DNA from: Callorhinus ursinus
Lineage: Eukaryota; Chordata; Mammalia; Carnivora; Otariidae
Length of the DNA: 64,000 nt
Reading direction: 5' to 3'
Assembly (NCBI RefSeq): GCF_003265705.1
Contig: NW_020312785.1
Location: 19,620,968-19,684,967, forward strand
The notes below the pieces were generated by a model. That model worked only from the letters and a program-made list of their open reading frames with translations, did no database searches and had not been told where the DNA came from. The first letter of the stretch is position 1, and the number at the start of each line of letters is the position of its first letter. Of the stretch, positions 1 through 11,800 are shown one piece after another. Both the position numbers and the translations under genes were made by a program.

Positions 1-1164
1 GAGACTGATTCTCTCCCTGACCAATTCTAGCCGGGCTCCTCCGAGCCCTCCTCTAGATAAGGCCCAACCTTGGTCTATAAAGACCCACCCAAAACATTAA
101 CATAGAATCTAATAGCTAAAGACTACCTCCCTCCTCTCAAAGTGCCTGCCCAAGGAAACTCAAGGCTGCCAAAAGACTTTACTGTTTGTTCCAACCAACA
201 CCTGAAAATAGAGCCCCTGTCTCCCAGCCTTTGTGGGAAGGTAGGAACCTAACTTGTATATACACCAGCTGACAAACCCAGATGAGTTTCACATGCACCA
301 AACCCCATCTTCCTGCTTTTTTGTAATTTTTCACTTCCCTGATTCTACTGAGCCCCTGCTCACTGTCCTACCCCTCCCCCTTTCCTATTCCTTCATTCTC
401 CCTTTAAAATAGTCACCTCAGTACAAATAGAAGTGGAGTTCAGTTCATACTGGGCTCTTTACCCTTTTGAATATAGTGATATAATACATCCCCAATATGG
501 TATGTTACTGGCTAAATCTATCCTTTCCATTTTAACTAGTGTTCAGTTTTGTTTATCTTTCACAAGACTTACAAATCTTTCTAAATACATATTTGATGAA
601 AGGCAGCCACATGAAGCAGAAGCACTACTGGGGTAAGATCCACAGGAAAATTCTACTACAGATAGTCGTCCAGTTGAAATATATTTGACTCTCTTGAAGG
701 TGGATAGTGATAGAAGTTGGACCAGGCAGAGGACTGGTGGAAACAGAAGCAGTTTGCCCATTGGCTGGAACTAGCAATAAGAGAGAAAGAATTTAACTAA
801 AGGCTTTGGGGTTGCTGGAGGATGAGCCTATGCTAGATGGAGTGGGAAACTTGCAGGATGTACTAGGTTAATGATAATTGTGGAAACCCAGCTTTGTAAG
901 TAATTTGGAGATTTTTAAACGACAACAGTCATGACATCAAACAAAAGCTTTCAGTTTTCCAGCAAGTTGTATGAGATGGACTCAAAGGACTGAGGCCCTA
1001 ATGAGAATTTTAGGAAGTCAAGTAGTACAATAACTTTCTATGCTATTTTGCCAAGTTCTAGTGCCACCATGTCAATAAATGTGGTGATTTGACAGCAAGT
1101 CACATATATACACAAAGACACAGATATTCTGCTTATTAAATGCAGATATCACATTTACTAATAA
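1..1164. other. unassigned intergenic sequence
   Basis: No gene or named repeat recognised. The first 430 bases are pyrimidine-rich and could be decayed LTR or retroviral internal sequence, but nothing decisive is visible. Two short opposite-strand open frames (67 and 72 codons) overlap near 540-760 and show no recognisable domain. Confidence 0.4.
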
Positions 1165-1262
1165 ATCATTCATTTATTCTGTAAAATAGGTGATGCTTAT
1201 TGAACTCCAGACGCTGAGCTGTGAAGGGGTCCCTGTCCTCATAGACCAGTTATAAAGGAGAT
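1165..1262 (-). repeat. L2 LINE 3'-end relic
   Basis: The order of phrases matches the reverse complement of an L2 3' end: an ATTCATTTATT start, TTATTGAACTCCAGACGCTG, then GTCCCTGTCCTCATAGA. Short and diverged, so the family call is tentative. Confidence 0.35.
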
Positions 1263-1295
1263 AGAAGTGCTCCAGGACTTTCTTACTCAAATGTT

Positions 1296-2147
1296 CTTGG
1301 ATCCATTCCTTGTCCTTCTCACCTATGCTCTGTATCTGAGGAGATCTGAAGTTCTGGGCTGCATTTCCCGGGCTCCGCTGGATTTTGGCTGGGTTTGGCC
1401 AAAGAAGGGCACTGAAGAGAGAATGGAAGGTGGCAGAATTAGAGAAGCCAAGGTATTTGTCCCCTTACCCCACTCAGGCAGCATCTTTGGAAATAGCTGC
1501 TTCTCCTCCATTGCTTGAAATTCTGGGGGTGCCGGAGTGGCTCAGTGGGTTAGCATCTGACTCTTTATTTTGGCTCAGGTCATGATCTCAGGGTTAGGAG
1601 ATGGAGCCCCCGCAGCTGGCTCCATGCTCAGTGGGGACTCTGCTTGAGATTCTCTCTCTCCCTCTCCCTCTGCCCCTCCCCCACCCTTGCTCTCACACTC
1701 TCAAATAAATAAATAAATCTTAAAAAAAAAAAAAAGAAATTCTGTTTGACAGTCCCAGCTTCTGGTTTCTGGTATGTCAGTTCACAAGGGCTGAATATGT
1801 GTGTCTTTTCCCAACTCTGTATTTGGCAATGAGTCAGAATGGCTTGAAGTCAGCAATGGTGAGATATCTACACCACAGAAATTGGCAAACACTTTTCGTT
1901 ATTCCCCAACAGAGCTGGATATTAAGCATTAACCAGTACACCACTGGTTCTAGTAACACCATCTCTTGAAGTTGTTCTTTCAATTCTAAGGGTGGTAGTT
2001 GGCTTTCTGTGGCTGTTATTGGTTCAGTTGCCTGAACTTCTCAACTCTTTCCTCCCCTGTGGAATGAATTCCTTGAATTAAATCACCTCTGCTGGACTAT
2101 CTAGAGTAGTTTCTGTTTTTCTGATGGGATCTTGACTGATAAGCAGG
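1296..2147 (+). repeat. old interspersed repeat, family unnamed, split by a SINE
   Basis: Two blocks (1296-1525 and 1745-2147) flank the SINE at 1526-1735 and read as one older element. The right end has GGTTCTAGTAACACC, TCTAGAGTAGTTTCTGT and GATCTTGACTGAT. These phrases recur in a common mammalian repeat whose name I cannot fix. Related copies seem to lie at 8440-9060 (plus) and 10693-11075 (minus). The SINE target duplication lies inside it, so this element is older than the SINE. Confidence 0.35.
1526..1735 (+). mobile_element. carnivore tRNA-derived SINE (SINEC type)
   Basis: Starts GGGGTGCCGGAGTGGCTCAG, carries the tRNA-like internal promoter region and a CT-rich body, and ends in AATAAATCTT plus poly(A). 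Flanked by a 9-bp target duplication GAAATTCTG at 1517-1525 and 1736-1744. Its body (GAGATTCTCTCTCTCCC) differs from the younger-looking copies, suggesting another subfamily. It is inserted into an older repeat. Confidence 0.93.
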
Positions 2148-2207
2148 ACACCTAACTTGGGCTTGGGTATTCAGGGAAAGATCCTCAGGAGTTAGGTCAT
2201 ATACCTA

Positions 2208-2421
2208 TTTTTTTTTAAGGTTTTATTTATTTATTTGACACAGAGAGAGAGAGAGAGATCACAAGCCAGGGGGCGGGGGGAGGCAGAGGGAGAGGGAGAC
2301 AAGCAAAGTCTTCACTGAGCGGGGAGTCCAGTGCGGTACTTGATCCCAGGACCCTGAGATCATGATCTGAGTCGAAATCAACAGTTGGATGCTTAACCGA
2401 CTGAGCCACCCAGATGCCCCA
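2208..2421 (-). mobile_element. carnivore SINE, minus strand
   Basis: Poly(T), TTTATTTATTTATTTGACA, GA-rich stretch, then the head complement GACTGAGCCACCCAGATGCCCC. Flanked by an 11-bp target duplication TCATATACCTA at 2197-2207 and 2422-2432. Confidence 0.95.
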
Positions 2422-2433
2422 TCATATACCTAG

Positions 2434-3364
2434 TTTTTAAATGGTTAAAATGGATAGAACTTGGCAATGGGTTGAGAGGATAAGGAAAAGGCATGATCCA
2501 GCATTGTGTCCAGATTTTTGGTTTGGGAAGGTAGGTGGATAATGGTGCCATTTGTTAAGAGAGGCAGCAAAAGCAGAAGAACAAGTTTGGGGATGGGGGT
2601 GGAAATGCTGAGGTGGAGCTGCTCCTGGGATACCCAAGGCCAGATGTCCAGTAGGGTTTGACAAGATCAGAACACAGAAGGGATGCCTTCTCCTGAATTC
2701 TTCCTCCTCTCTCTGATCCCTCAGTTGCCTTGCTCAGTAGATTATTTCATCTGTCTTCTGTACCTTCAAAGTGCTGTTCCAGGTTTCACTTAAATAAGCT
2801 CAGTTCTCCCCTGTCTTAAAAAACAAACTTCCTTTCTTACAGCCCACTTTCCAACCAGCTTCTGCGGTATCTCTCCTTTCCCCTTCATGAGAAATTTTGT
2901 TTTCATGGTAGTTGCTTCCACATCCTTCTCTCCCACTCCTGCTCAATCCACTGAAACCCGGCTTCCACTCCCACTGAAACTGATTCTGAAACTCAGTTTG
3001 GCAAACACAACCATGACTTGCCTACTGCTAATCCAATGGGCTCTGGGCTCTGAGCTGGCCAGAGGTGATAAATTCTGATGAGTGGCCAGAACGTAGCAAA
3101 TATCCAGTAAATGGGAGTCGTTATTATTGTGGTTAGACTGAATTAATTTTTTAAAATGTTACTGCTATATTTGCTTTTTTCCCCGGAAGAGTTATCTTTA
3201 CAAAGGATCGCTTGAATGACCATTTCATTTCTTAATGAATTTGTGTTTCTAATGACCTGCCATCAAAACAACAGGCAAATTCAGTGGGAAAAAAATTGTT
3301 CACATCCATTATTTAGCATCCTATGGAAGGAATAAAAATATAAACCCCATAAAAACTGTTTGAC
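2434..3364. other. unassigned sequence with a possible MIR end
   Basis: No gene recognised. Around 3085-3135 the phrases AACGTAGCAAATATCCAGTAAAT and TCGTTATTATTG resemble a MIR or L2 3' end on the plus strand. The rest has no identified repeat. Open frames are under 80 codons. Confidence 0.3.
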
Positions 3365-3380
3365 TAAAATTTTCACCTTT

Positions 3381-3422
3381 TTTTAAAAATTTGTTTTTTC
3401 CATGTTTTATTTATTTATTCAT

Positions 3423-3455
<33 letters not shown>

Positions 3456-3589
3456 GCAGAGGCAGAGGGAGAGGGAGAAGCAGGCTCCCCGCAGAGCAGG
3501 GAGCCTGATGTGGGACTCAATCCCAGGACTCTGGGATCATGACCTGAGCCGAAGGCAGACGCTTAACCATCTGAGCCACCCAGGCACCC
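3381..3589 (-). mobile_element. carnivore SINE, minus strand, with GA microsatellite
   Basis: Full-length SINE with a pure GA run (about 3428-3455) inside its tail-proximal part. Flanked by a 16-bp perfect target duplication TAAAATTTTCACCTTT at 3365-3380 and 3590-3605. The long intact duplication and well-kept head suggest a relatively recent insertion. Confidence 0.96.
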
Positions 3590-3605
3590 TAAAATTTTCA
3601 CCTTT

Positions 3606-5317
3606 CAACCAGCTGTTTGTTTCATTACATTGAGAGCTTCAAATGATGCAAGTTGCCTGAGGGGAATGGTAGGTTAAAGCATTTTCCTCAAAACCTTCTA
3701 TGTTTTCTTGTAGTACCCACAAACAGCTAGGGATCTTCAGTAAGAAACAGAAATGAAGAATAAGGGTCATTTACTAAGTGGCATGTTTGATTTACAGTCT
3801 AGTAGTTGCAAAGAATTAGTGAAGTATTCATGTTCCAATAGCTCACAGCATAAAAGGCATAGCTGTGGTGATGAGCACACTTAAATCATATCCTTGCCTC
3901 AGTGTAAGAGGGAATATGCTTTCATAGGACAGTGTGACCTAATCTTTCAGTCTCTTTCAGAGGAAGGAAAAAAAATCTACAAATGAGATATGATACCTTG
4001 TTTTTTGTTGTTTTCAGTTTGCTCTAAAAAGAGCAGTTCTTTATATGTAGACGCTTTGAGTTGTGGAAGCCAACCTCTGCCGTGTGTGTGTTTGTAATCA
4101 TTTATGCTCAGATTTAATCATGACTCACAAGCGATAAACCTCATGCTCTGAAGCAGAAAAACCAAAAGGTAGTCTCAAAATTGTCAGTAAAGTGGAGTTC
4201 TCTGTAACATAACACCAGTGGTGGACTGAGTGAACGTGGTTAGGGTTCATTTATGGGTAAATGCGACACAAGGCTTTTAATTAAAAGATTATGATTGACT
4301 ACAATTGTCAGTCTCACTCAGATCCCAAATGAAACCTTAAAGATGATAAAATCTTATGATAGGAGGATTACAAGAATGACTCAATATCAGTTTAATAGAA
4401 ATAAGTGAACTATCATTTTAATAGATAAAGAGATAGGAGACAATACCAGAGCTCTCTGAAATGCTTACCCATGATTTCTCCTTCATCACATGGAGAAGCT
4501 CAAAAGAAAATAAAATGCAGTGCATAATGTAAGCTCTCATGATGCACTGAAGTGTTGAGTAAGAAAATTAGGAAGAAGCATTTTAACTTAACGTGAGGCA
4601 TATCTATTTTTATAACATTTTCTCTCGTATTGTTCTTTTTCTTTTGTGTTTTTCATACAATTTACCTTAAATGTACCCAGTTAAATTATACCACACTGCA
4701 GGATTAAAAACAAAAAATGGCCTACCAAATAAGCATAAGACAGACAGACAGAAAGATCAGCACCTAAGAATACACACACTCACACACACACAGATTATTT
4801 TGAAGGTCTCTTGGAAAATCTCTAAAATGTCCATGCTTTGCTGCCCAATATTGAGCTTCATTTGATTATTTCTCTTTCTTAAAAGACTAGGGTGTCATTT
4901 TCTGACACATGGTCCTCTTTCTGTAGGTCAAGAACATACATTCCTATGTGGAATGTATGTGACTTAGGCTAAGGACAGAGCTCTATTCGAGTCGTTGTGT
5001 ACTGCAGAGCTTTTGTAAAAACACATGTGTAGAAATTCAGAAAAAGCTGAATAATCTGACTCAAGGAATCTTGGGAACTCAGGAATTGCTGAGCATCACA
5101 GGACAGGAGCTAAACATCTTCATTCTCTTTCCTTCTCTTCTGAATAACCTGCAGTTTTGCATAGCAGGTCTTGACAACCTCAACCATTTTTCTTTTGCCA
5201 GATTTCATCTTCCATCCATCAACTGATGAAGGAGTCCTTCCTTACACCCTTTCTCCCACTCTCCCTCTCTTCTTTCCTTCCGTCCCTCCTCATTTCCTTC
5301 CCCAGTTCTACCGCTTC
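3606..5317. other. unassigned sequence with short simple repeats
   Basis: No gene seen. Holds a short GACA/CA run (4738-4792) and the inverted repeat described at 4934-4960. Otherwise unremarkable AT-rich DNA without a recognised repeat family. Confidence 0.4.
4934..4960. repeat. perfect 11-bp inverted repeat with TEAD-like half sites
   Basis: ACATACATTCC, a 5-base spacer TATGT, then GGAATGTATGT. The arms are exact reverse complements. Each arm holds CATTCC/GGAATG, the core bound by TEAD factors. Binding is an inference; the palindrome is seen directly. Confidence 0.9.
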
Positions 5318-5462
5318 AAGGCTGTAAAATCTTGAGTAAGTTACTTAATTCTTCTGTGCCTGAACTTTTTTCCTAATGGAAATAATAATAATAATGTAAT
5401 AGATCCTCCAGGGTTGTTGTGATGATTAAATGAGCTGCTATATCTGTAGTGTCAGAATATTG
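5318..5462 (+). repeat. MIR SINE relic
   Basis: Shows the MIR order: CTTGAGTAAGTTACTTAATTC, TGTGCCTGAAC, a polymorphic AATAATAATAAT run (5384-5397), then GGGTTGTTGTGATGATTAAA. Confidence 0.6.
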
Positions 5463-5559
5463 TGTTATGAGACAAGAGCTGAAAAATGTTATTTCTTTTT
5501 ATTGTTACTAATTATTTTTCCTTCCTTTTCTTTTTTGCTTCCTTTTATGAAAAGTCTGT

Positions 5560-5850
5560 GAATCTATTCTCATACAGATATTTAATTACTGTAGATACAC
5601 AAAGAGTAAAATGTGAAAATTCTTTTTCCTTGCCTCCTATAGACACTCTCTTTGTCAGATAAGGATTTGATGTGTATAATTTTAGCTCTTTGTCTAGACA
5701 TCTATATGCATTTGTGTATCACATACACTCACAAACACATAAATACAAATACATGTTCTTTACATAAATAGGGCCACAATCGTTTGTATTTTTTCAGCAA
5801 CATCAATATATCTTAGATACATCTCCGTGTTAAAACATACAGTTCTACAC
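5560..5850 (-). repeat. old L1 3'-end relic, part 1
   Basis: Phrases such as ACATAAATAGGGCCACAATC and a CATCAATATATCTTAGATAC stretch resemble the antisense of an old L1 (L1M-type) 3' untranslated region. The match seems to resume at 6320-6720 beyond an L2 block. Family assignment is from memory and tentative. Confidence 0.4.
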
Positions 5851-5861
5851 ATACCTTTTAA

Positions 5862-6315
5862 ATAATTAATTAATCTAACATTGTTATTCATTGCAAGATA
5901 TAATTCTAGGCATTGGGGATTCGGTAGTAACCAATAGATAGGACAAATTCCTTGTCCACGATGATTTGGTTCTCATGAAGGAGATGGATAATTAAAAATA
6001 TGTGATTCAAAATTTAATGTTGAGAGCTGGTCAATCCCATGAAGAAAAATGAGGAGGGATAAGATATAGAGGGGTTAAGGTGAAGATGGTGAGGAAAAAA
6101 TTCTGAGATGATGTTTAAGCAGAGATCCTAGAGAGAATGAACCAGCCAAGAGAATGTCTGGAGAAGGAATAATACGAGTAAAGAAATAAGCAAGTGCAAA
6201 TTCCCATGACCTTTGAAGCAGGTTAGGTGGTGGGGGGAGAGGGAAGAGATGAGGCAGAGGTCAGATTAGATAGGACTGTGGGTCATGCTAAAGATGTTGG
6301 ATTCGATTTTATTAA
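5862..6315 (-). repeat. L2 LINE relic, minus strand
   Basis: Follows the antisense L2 order: TTCTAGGCATTGGGGATTC, ACAAATTCCTTGTCC, TTTAAGCAGAGATCC, GCAAGTGCAAATTCC, then GTCATGCTAAAGATGTTGGATT. It separates two parts of an old L1 relic. Confidence 0.55.
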
Positions 6316-6319
6316 CTTT

Positions 6320-6720
6320 ATTGAATCGCTGCCTCTCTTTCTACAGTATGGATATAACATAATTTACTTAACCCTTCTTTCTTAATAATAGAAATATTTT
6401 AAATGTTTCTCTAATGAACGTTACAAAGACCATCCCTGCCTCGTGTCTGTGCACATGGGGATATTTCTGCAAGTTGTATTCCTGCAGCAGAATCATCATA
6501 TCAAAAGACAAGCACAATGTAAATGGGGTTAATAGGTGCTGTCAAATTGCTGTCCGAAAAAAGTTGTCATTTATATCCCCACCTGTGGTATATAGAAGTG
6601 ACCATTTTTCTTTATTCCTTTCAATATGGGACATTATCACTTTCTTTTTTAAAAGAACCCAATGGGCAAAAAAGCATGTTTCTGTTTTTTTTTAGCTTGC
6701 ATTTTCATAATTATTAATGA
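6320..6720 (-). repeat. old L1 3'-end relic, part 2
   Basis: Antisense L1M-like sequence: GCAGAATCATCATATCAAAAG, GTCAAATTGCTGTCCGAAAA and TTTATATCCCCACCTGTGG in the usual order. The 93- and 64-codon open frames here are accidental. Confidence 0.45.
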
Positions 6721-7039
6721 AGCTGACAACCATTTCGTAGGTTTATAACCATTTTGATTTTTTTTTTCTCCTGTGAATAGCCTATTGATCAAATTTTCAT
6801 TCCAGCTCATGTCTGTGGCCACACTTTGGACTGGTTGCCTTTAGGTCAAGTGTCCACCCTTAGTACAATCAGCTGTGTCTGGAGGATTAAAGTTATGTAT
6901 TACAAAATATAGCTCTCTGAGACTCCTCCTTAGCATGGGCTATAAGTAGCGCATGATTACCTATAAACTATATGGGCAAAGCAGTTACTCTGATTAATGC
7001 CCAGTGCAATTTGATGGTGAGTGAAATTAGGAAGGCAAC

Positions 7040-7165
7040 ACAGTATTTACTGAGCATACACTAAAATCAAACCTCTATTTTAAATGTTCTAAGGGAGAGT
7101 TACATGAGATTGTGTCACTGTCCTCAAGATACTTGTAATCTTAGAAGGGGAGATGACAAGTCCAA
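7040..7165 (-). repeat. L2 3'-end-like relic
   Basis: ACAGTATTTACTGAGCATAC followed by TGTCCTCAAGATACTTGTAATC fits antisense L2. Diverged and short. Confidence 0.35.
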
Positions 7166-7371
7166 AACTAATTATCACTTAGAACAAAATGTAAAGTTTC
7201 CAAGAATGACGCAAACCAAATGATAAAGTAATTCTGAGCAAAGGAGGAATCACATTCAACTGGGAACTCAACTAAAATGTAGTACCCTAGATTTTGAGTA
7301 AGTGTAGCATATTTTAAAGTGGCTATATTGTTTTTGTAAAAATAATTTCATACTAATGCCCTATGTACAAA

Positions 7372-7930
7372 AGTACAAATGCAGAAGTAGAAATCAGCTA
7401 CAGCCTCATCCCTGAGAGACAAATCCATTTTTTTAGCCAACGACTTGTAATATTTTTGAAGAAATCCCACCAGACATTTGTATAGATGTATGTATATATA
7501 TGTATATTCATATAAGTTTACATAAATAGTTTTGCATAAATGGGGGCTGTTTATGGGCAAGGACCTTGTCAGTGTTTGGTTCATTGGCCAATGCAGGTAC
7601 TCGGGTTTGAATGAATGAATGAATGAATGTTCTGTAACTTATTCTTTCTATGCTAATAAAGATCTGTCTAGCTAGTCATGTTTATAGATTGCATAGTATT
7701 TCATTACTTGTTTAATTTCCTTAACCAGGCTTCTATGGATAAACCTTCAGGTTTATTTTCAGCTCTCCTTTATTTTAAACAACACTGATAAGAATGATCT
7801 TGGGCCAGATCTATTTCATGGCCATGTGATTATCTCCTGAGAGTAAATTTTTAGAAGTGAGTTTTCTGTCTAAAGAACAAAGCATATTTTAGAGGCTTGT
7901 GATGCATATAGCCAAACTTCCATCCTGCAC
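7372..7930 (-). repeat. old L1 3'-end relic split by an L2 tail
   Basis: Two blocks (to about 7549 and from about 7629) resemble the same antisense L1M-type 3' region seen at 5.6-6.7 kb: ATTGCATAGTATTTCATTAC, TGGATAAACCTTCAGGTTTAT, TAAATTTTTAGAAGTGAG. A short L2 end lies between them. Confidence 0.45.
7550..7628 (+). repeat. L2 3' tail with (GAAT)n
   Basis: GGGCAAGGACCTTGTC, TTTGGTTCATTGGC and a terminal run of TGAATGAATGAATGAATG match the L2 3' tail. The GAAT unit is the normal L2 terminal repeat. Confidence 0.55.
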
Positions 7931-8439
7931 AGAAATGTGAAGGCAGAAGTAAAAAGTTCTAGCTGTTTAGTGTATGTTGGGCTGGGGGGAGAGAACTGAG
8001 AGTGAGTGCATTTTTAACAAACATCATTTGAGATTAGCTTTAGTTGGTCTGGTTTAGAGAACCAAAACTCCTTCATTTCTCTATGTCTGTGAAATAAATG
8101 TCAAATTTATTTTACTACTTTTTGCTCTTGCCTGGTTCAATATTCTTCAAACAAGACTCAGAAGTAGACATTGAGATAAATGGCGTATCCTCTTGTGTTT
8201 TATAATGAGCAGAGATTAGAATTTGAATTATCATCTTTCTCTTCTGTTAAAACCATGAGGCTATGCTGAGTCATAAAGCTTCTTAGTAAGTTGAGCCATT
8301 TACCACAGTGTAACTGTAATCAGGAGTCCATTTTCAGTTCTTTCAGAAGAATCTTCTGTGGATGGTTGTGCCAGTGAGTAAGCGATCGTCTCTCGGCTCC
8401 AAATCACCCTTGCATAATTACCTTGGGATGCTGAAGCAG

Positions 8440-9060
8440 GGATTTTTCAAACCCTTATTTGTGTTGGCCAGCTGCCTCCTGGTTAGATTCTGCCAGCAGG
8501 GGGCAAAAAGGGAGACAGGAAAGCTGTAGAGAAGGGAACTTTCCCCTGTCTGCTCACTCCCTGCTGACTTCCTGTCTGTCTGGAGTTCCTGTGAGCATCA
8601 CCTTGGCAATGCTCCTTCAACGTAGGCAGCAATGGTTCTTCCCTGTATAGCAGCAGCCAAGTTTAGTTAGCTGTTCTTCAATACTTATGGAACATGCCGC
8701 ATTATGTCACCCGATAGTCACCAGCATCAGCCAACAGCGTCCCGTCCTCTGAGGTGTTGGTCCCAGCCCCTTGGGGTCTCCCCTCTAAGCTCAGAGATGC
8801 TAGTATTGGACCGCTACCCTCTCCTCAAAGGCCTGAGTTTGTGCTGCACAGGACCCTTCTTCTAAGTTACTAAATTTCAATATTTCCAACCTTTTCCCTT
8901 TGTTCTTTCAACCACAGGGATAGTAACTTCTCCCTGCAATTGCTGCCTCTGTGGTACATTAGTGTCCTCTTTTTGTGAACTCGATTACCTAGTTCACAAC
9001 TTTATACTTAGTGGACAGTGCTTGTGAAATTTTCTCTGTTCTATAACTGGTATGTTTCCT
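8440..9060 (+). repeat. second copy of the unnamed old repeat (diverged)
   Basis: The order of blocks resembles the element at 1296-2147: GGTTAGATTCTGCCAGCAGG, GACTTCCTGTCTGTCTGGAG, TTTGTTCTTTCAACCACAGG and GGTACATTAGTGTCCTC. It contains a strong CTCF-like core at 8493-8505. Family name not known to me. Confidence 0.3.
8493..8505 (+). promoter_or_regulatory. CTCF-like motif
   Basis: CCAGCAGGGGGCA fits the CTCF core CCASYAGRKGGCR. The bases 3' of the core (AAAA) are a poorer fit. Occupancy cannot be judged from sequence. Confidence 0.45.
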
Positions 9061-10692
9061 ACCTCTTTACAGACTCTGATGGAAACAGTGGTCACCAGAG
9101 AACAGTGAAGTTTTGTACTAAGTATTTGATGGAACCAAGTTTTATATTTTAAGAACAAATATTATTCATTTACAGTCACACAACATATATGTAACTCCCT
9201 AGAAGAGTTTTATGAGACAGAAGAGGATGAAACAAAGCAAGAGGTGAAGCCAATTCTTAATAACTGTGGCTCATAAGATGTGCCCATACAACATTGTTTT
9301 CACCACAGAGAAACACCGGATACCTCTTTGCATTTTCTCCTCCAATGTCATAAGGTCACAACGCCACAGCAGTAGCAAGATGGATTTTCATGATGGAAGC
9401 TGGCTAATAATAGGTTGTTTGCTGAACTGGGGTTATTCTGGAAGGTGGTTTCAGTGACCTGAGGTTATTCTGGAAGCTGCAATTACCTACAGAGAATAAC
9501 TGTAGAGATGTCTATTTGGGGGAATTCAGGGAAATGTCATAGAGATGCACCTTCGAAATGGCCATATATGTAAGTTGTGGATGAGAGCAAGGTTTCAGGA
9601 TTTACAGCATTGAGATAAAATCCCTGTAAGCAGTGACTGTGATCATAACAGATTCTTCCCTTTTGATCCTCATTGTCTATAAAATTTTATGGTCCTACAA
9701 TTTCAAGTTATCCATTAAAGCTCATCTACATTAAACAAGCCATAAGAGCCAAGATGATGCTTGTTCTGAAAATCAAGGTGATTGGAGAATTGTTCTGTTG
9801 TTGTTTTTTAAACTATGTTCTAGTGAAACAAGCTAGTTGACCAATTTATAGATAGAATCCCTTTTGTGCAATTAGCTCAAGGCCCTATCCACTCAACTGT
9901 AATCATACAAAGGCAAACATTACCAGGATTCCTAAGTTATTGATTATTTTGAGTATAATTTCATATAGTTCGGGGGGGAGAAGCTCACAAAAGTATTTCA
10001 AATGTTTGTATTTTTGTCTTATAAAAGTAGACACAATGCAGCATCAAGTACAATATGACAAATGCAGTTTGGCTCCAGGAACCTTTTCGGTCCATTTAAA
10101 TTTTCCATAGAAGCTGTATTTGAGGATTTTATGTAGATAATCATATGAATTGCAAACAATCACAGGTGTGTTTTGTTTCTACTCATCATGTTCTATTTAC
10201 TTGCTCAGATCTAGTACCTCTAGTACAATGCGGAAGTGAAATGGTGAGAGCAAACACACTCATCTCATACGTAATATCATGGGGAACCTTTCTAAAGTTT
10301 CACCACTGAATATGTGGTTTTCTCTAGTCTTTTGATAAATAGCCTGTGTACCCATGTATCTATCAAAATTTAGGCCAGGAATCAGAAATCACTCTAGATG
10401 TTACAAGGAGGAAGCAGCTTCATAAGTTCTTGAACTATCATCTGAAGAACTGGAGAACAGGGATCTGGGGAGGCTGCTACTCAAATTTTGTTTCAAGTTC
10501 ACCCACCACCAGTATCATCAGGGGTCAGTCAATTTGCAGCTAGTGGCTGCAAACTGTGGCTATTGCCACAGCTGCCTCACGCCCCAAATCTGGTACCCAA
10601 AAGGGAGAATAATGAGTAATGAATTAATAAATCCTGTTGGTTCTTGCTTGTCAACCACCTCTGCCAAAGGAAGATGGTCTTTGCTTTTGTAT
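9061..10692. other. unassigned AT-rich sequence
   Basis: No gene or confident repeat. Holds a 14-base direct repeat GGTTATTCTGGAAG at about 9430 and 9462, and several open frames near 65 codons with no recognisable content. Confidence 0.4.
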
Positions 10693-11075
10693 CAGTCAGG
10701 GTCTAGCAAAAGGAACAGATATAACTTAATATGAATATAAATATTTTAAAGCTAAAAATCAAATTGTTAACAATGTAACTCAAAAAGAAAAAGAAACACT
10801 AAAAACATAAAATAGAGAAATAGTAATTGCAGGAAGCAGTGATCACTCCTAGGTCTAGATGAACAAAGAAGAGGTTGGAATCACTAACATTTAAAAGCTT
10901 TAAGGAAGAGATTTGTGGAAGTGAAACTCAGACATCTGAAGAGATGGACCTAGTTGGCTGGTGCCTGGTTTCTCTGCAGAGGATGTAATGAGGCTATTTC
11001 TGCAAGTTTTGGGAATAAAATCCAAACCAGATTCAACTGTACCTGAGGAAAGTAAATAGCTCAGCTGGGTGTAGA
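10693..11075 (-). repeat. third copy of the unnamed old repeat, minus strand
   Basis: TATCAGTCAGGGTCTAGC, GCAGGAAGCAGTGATCACTC and CCTAGTTGGCTGGTGCC fit the reverse complement of the element at 1296-2147. Confidence 0.35.
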
Positions 11076-11744
11076 AATGGTGCCAGGCTGCCTGTGTAGG
11101 AAGGAGTTAATATAGCAGGTCTGGTGTTGCTCTTTGAAGAGCTTGTTTGTGAGGCTGGCACATGGAAACTTGACTTTGGAATTTTCCCTGTTACTAAATA
11201 ATAAGACTGTTTTGCATGCCTTAGGCACTAAGCCCTTCTGTACCAGCTTACCTAAATTGTTTGTGCAAACAATGTGATTCATAGTAAATACCTGCTTTTC
11301 TTCTGGGAGTCTGGAACTTTGGAAATCATGGCTGGTTGTGTAGGAAGAAAGTGCCAGTGTGACCAGCCCTCAGTGAAATCCCTGGACTCAGAGTGACATC
11401 ACCATCATGGTGGCAGAAGACATACCTTGTTTTTGTTCCCCACCTCAACAACAAAAATTCAGCATCCATCCATAATCAAAGCGCCTTGGTGGGAGCTATG
11501 GAATTCAGCACCATATGCCAAGGGACACGGGCAGGAGTCATGCCCAACTGTGCATTGGGCAATAGGCAGACAGATATTGGTCCTAGCTGTGGACTGTGTA
11601 GTGATTTATGAACTAGTTCTTGCCCTTCAGCTGTGGTCCAGGAACCCCTGGAGAACACTGTCTTAGACAATCACCCATGGACAAGAGGGCCTTTGTGGAA
11701 GTCCAGGTTTCCAGAGAAGTTCCAGCACATTGTTGGAGCAAAAA

Positions 11745-11800
11745 TTATATCTATGTATCTATATATCTATATATCTATATATCGATATAGCTATGTATAG
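11745..11800. repeat. imperfect (TATC)n / (TATA) simple repeat
   Basis: Runs of TATCTATATATC with interruptions (TATCGATATAGC). It lies within unassigned sequence upstream of an L1 fragment. Confidence 0.9.

Noticed and set aside
3391..3633. 80-codon frame rich in Arg and Glu
   Set aside because: Translation of the GA microsatellite in a SINE.
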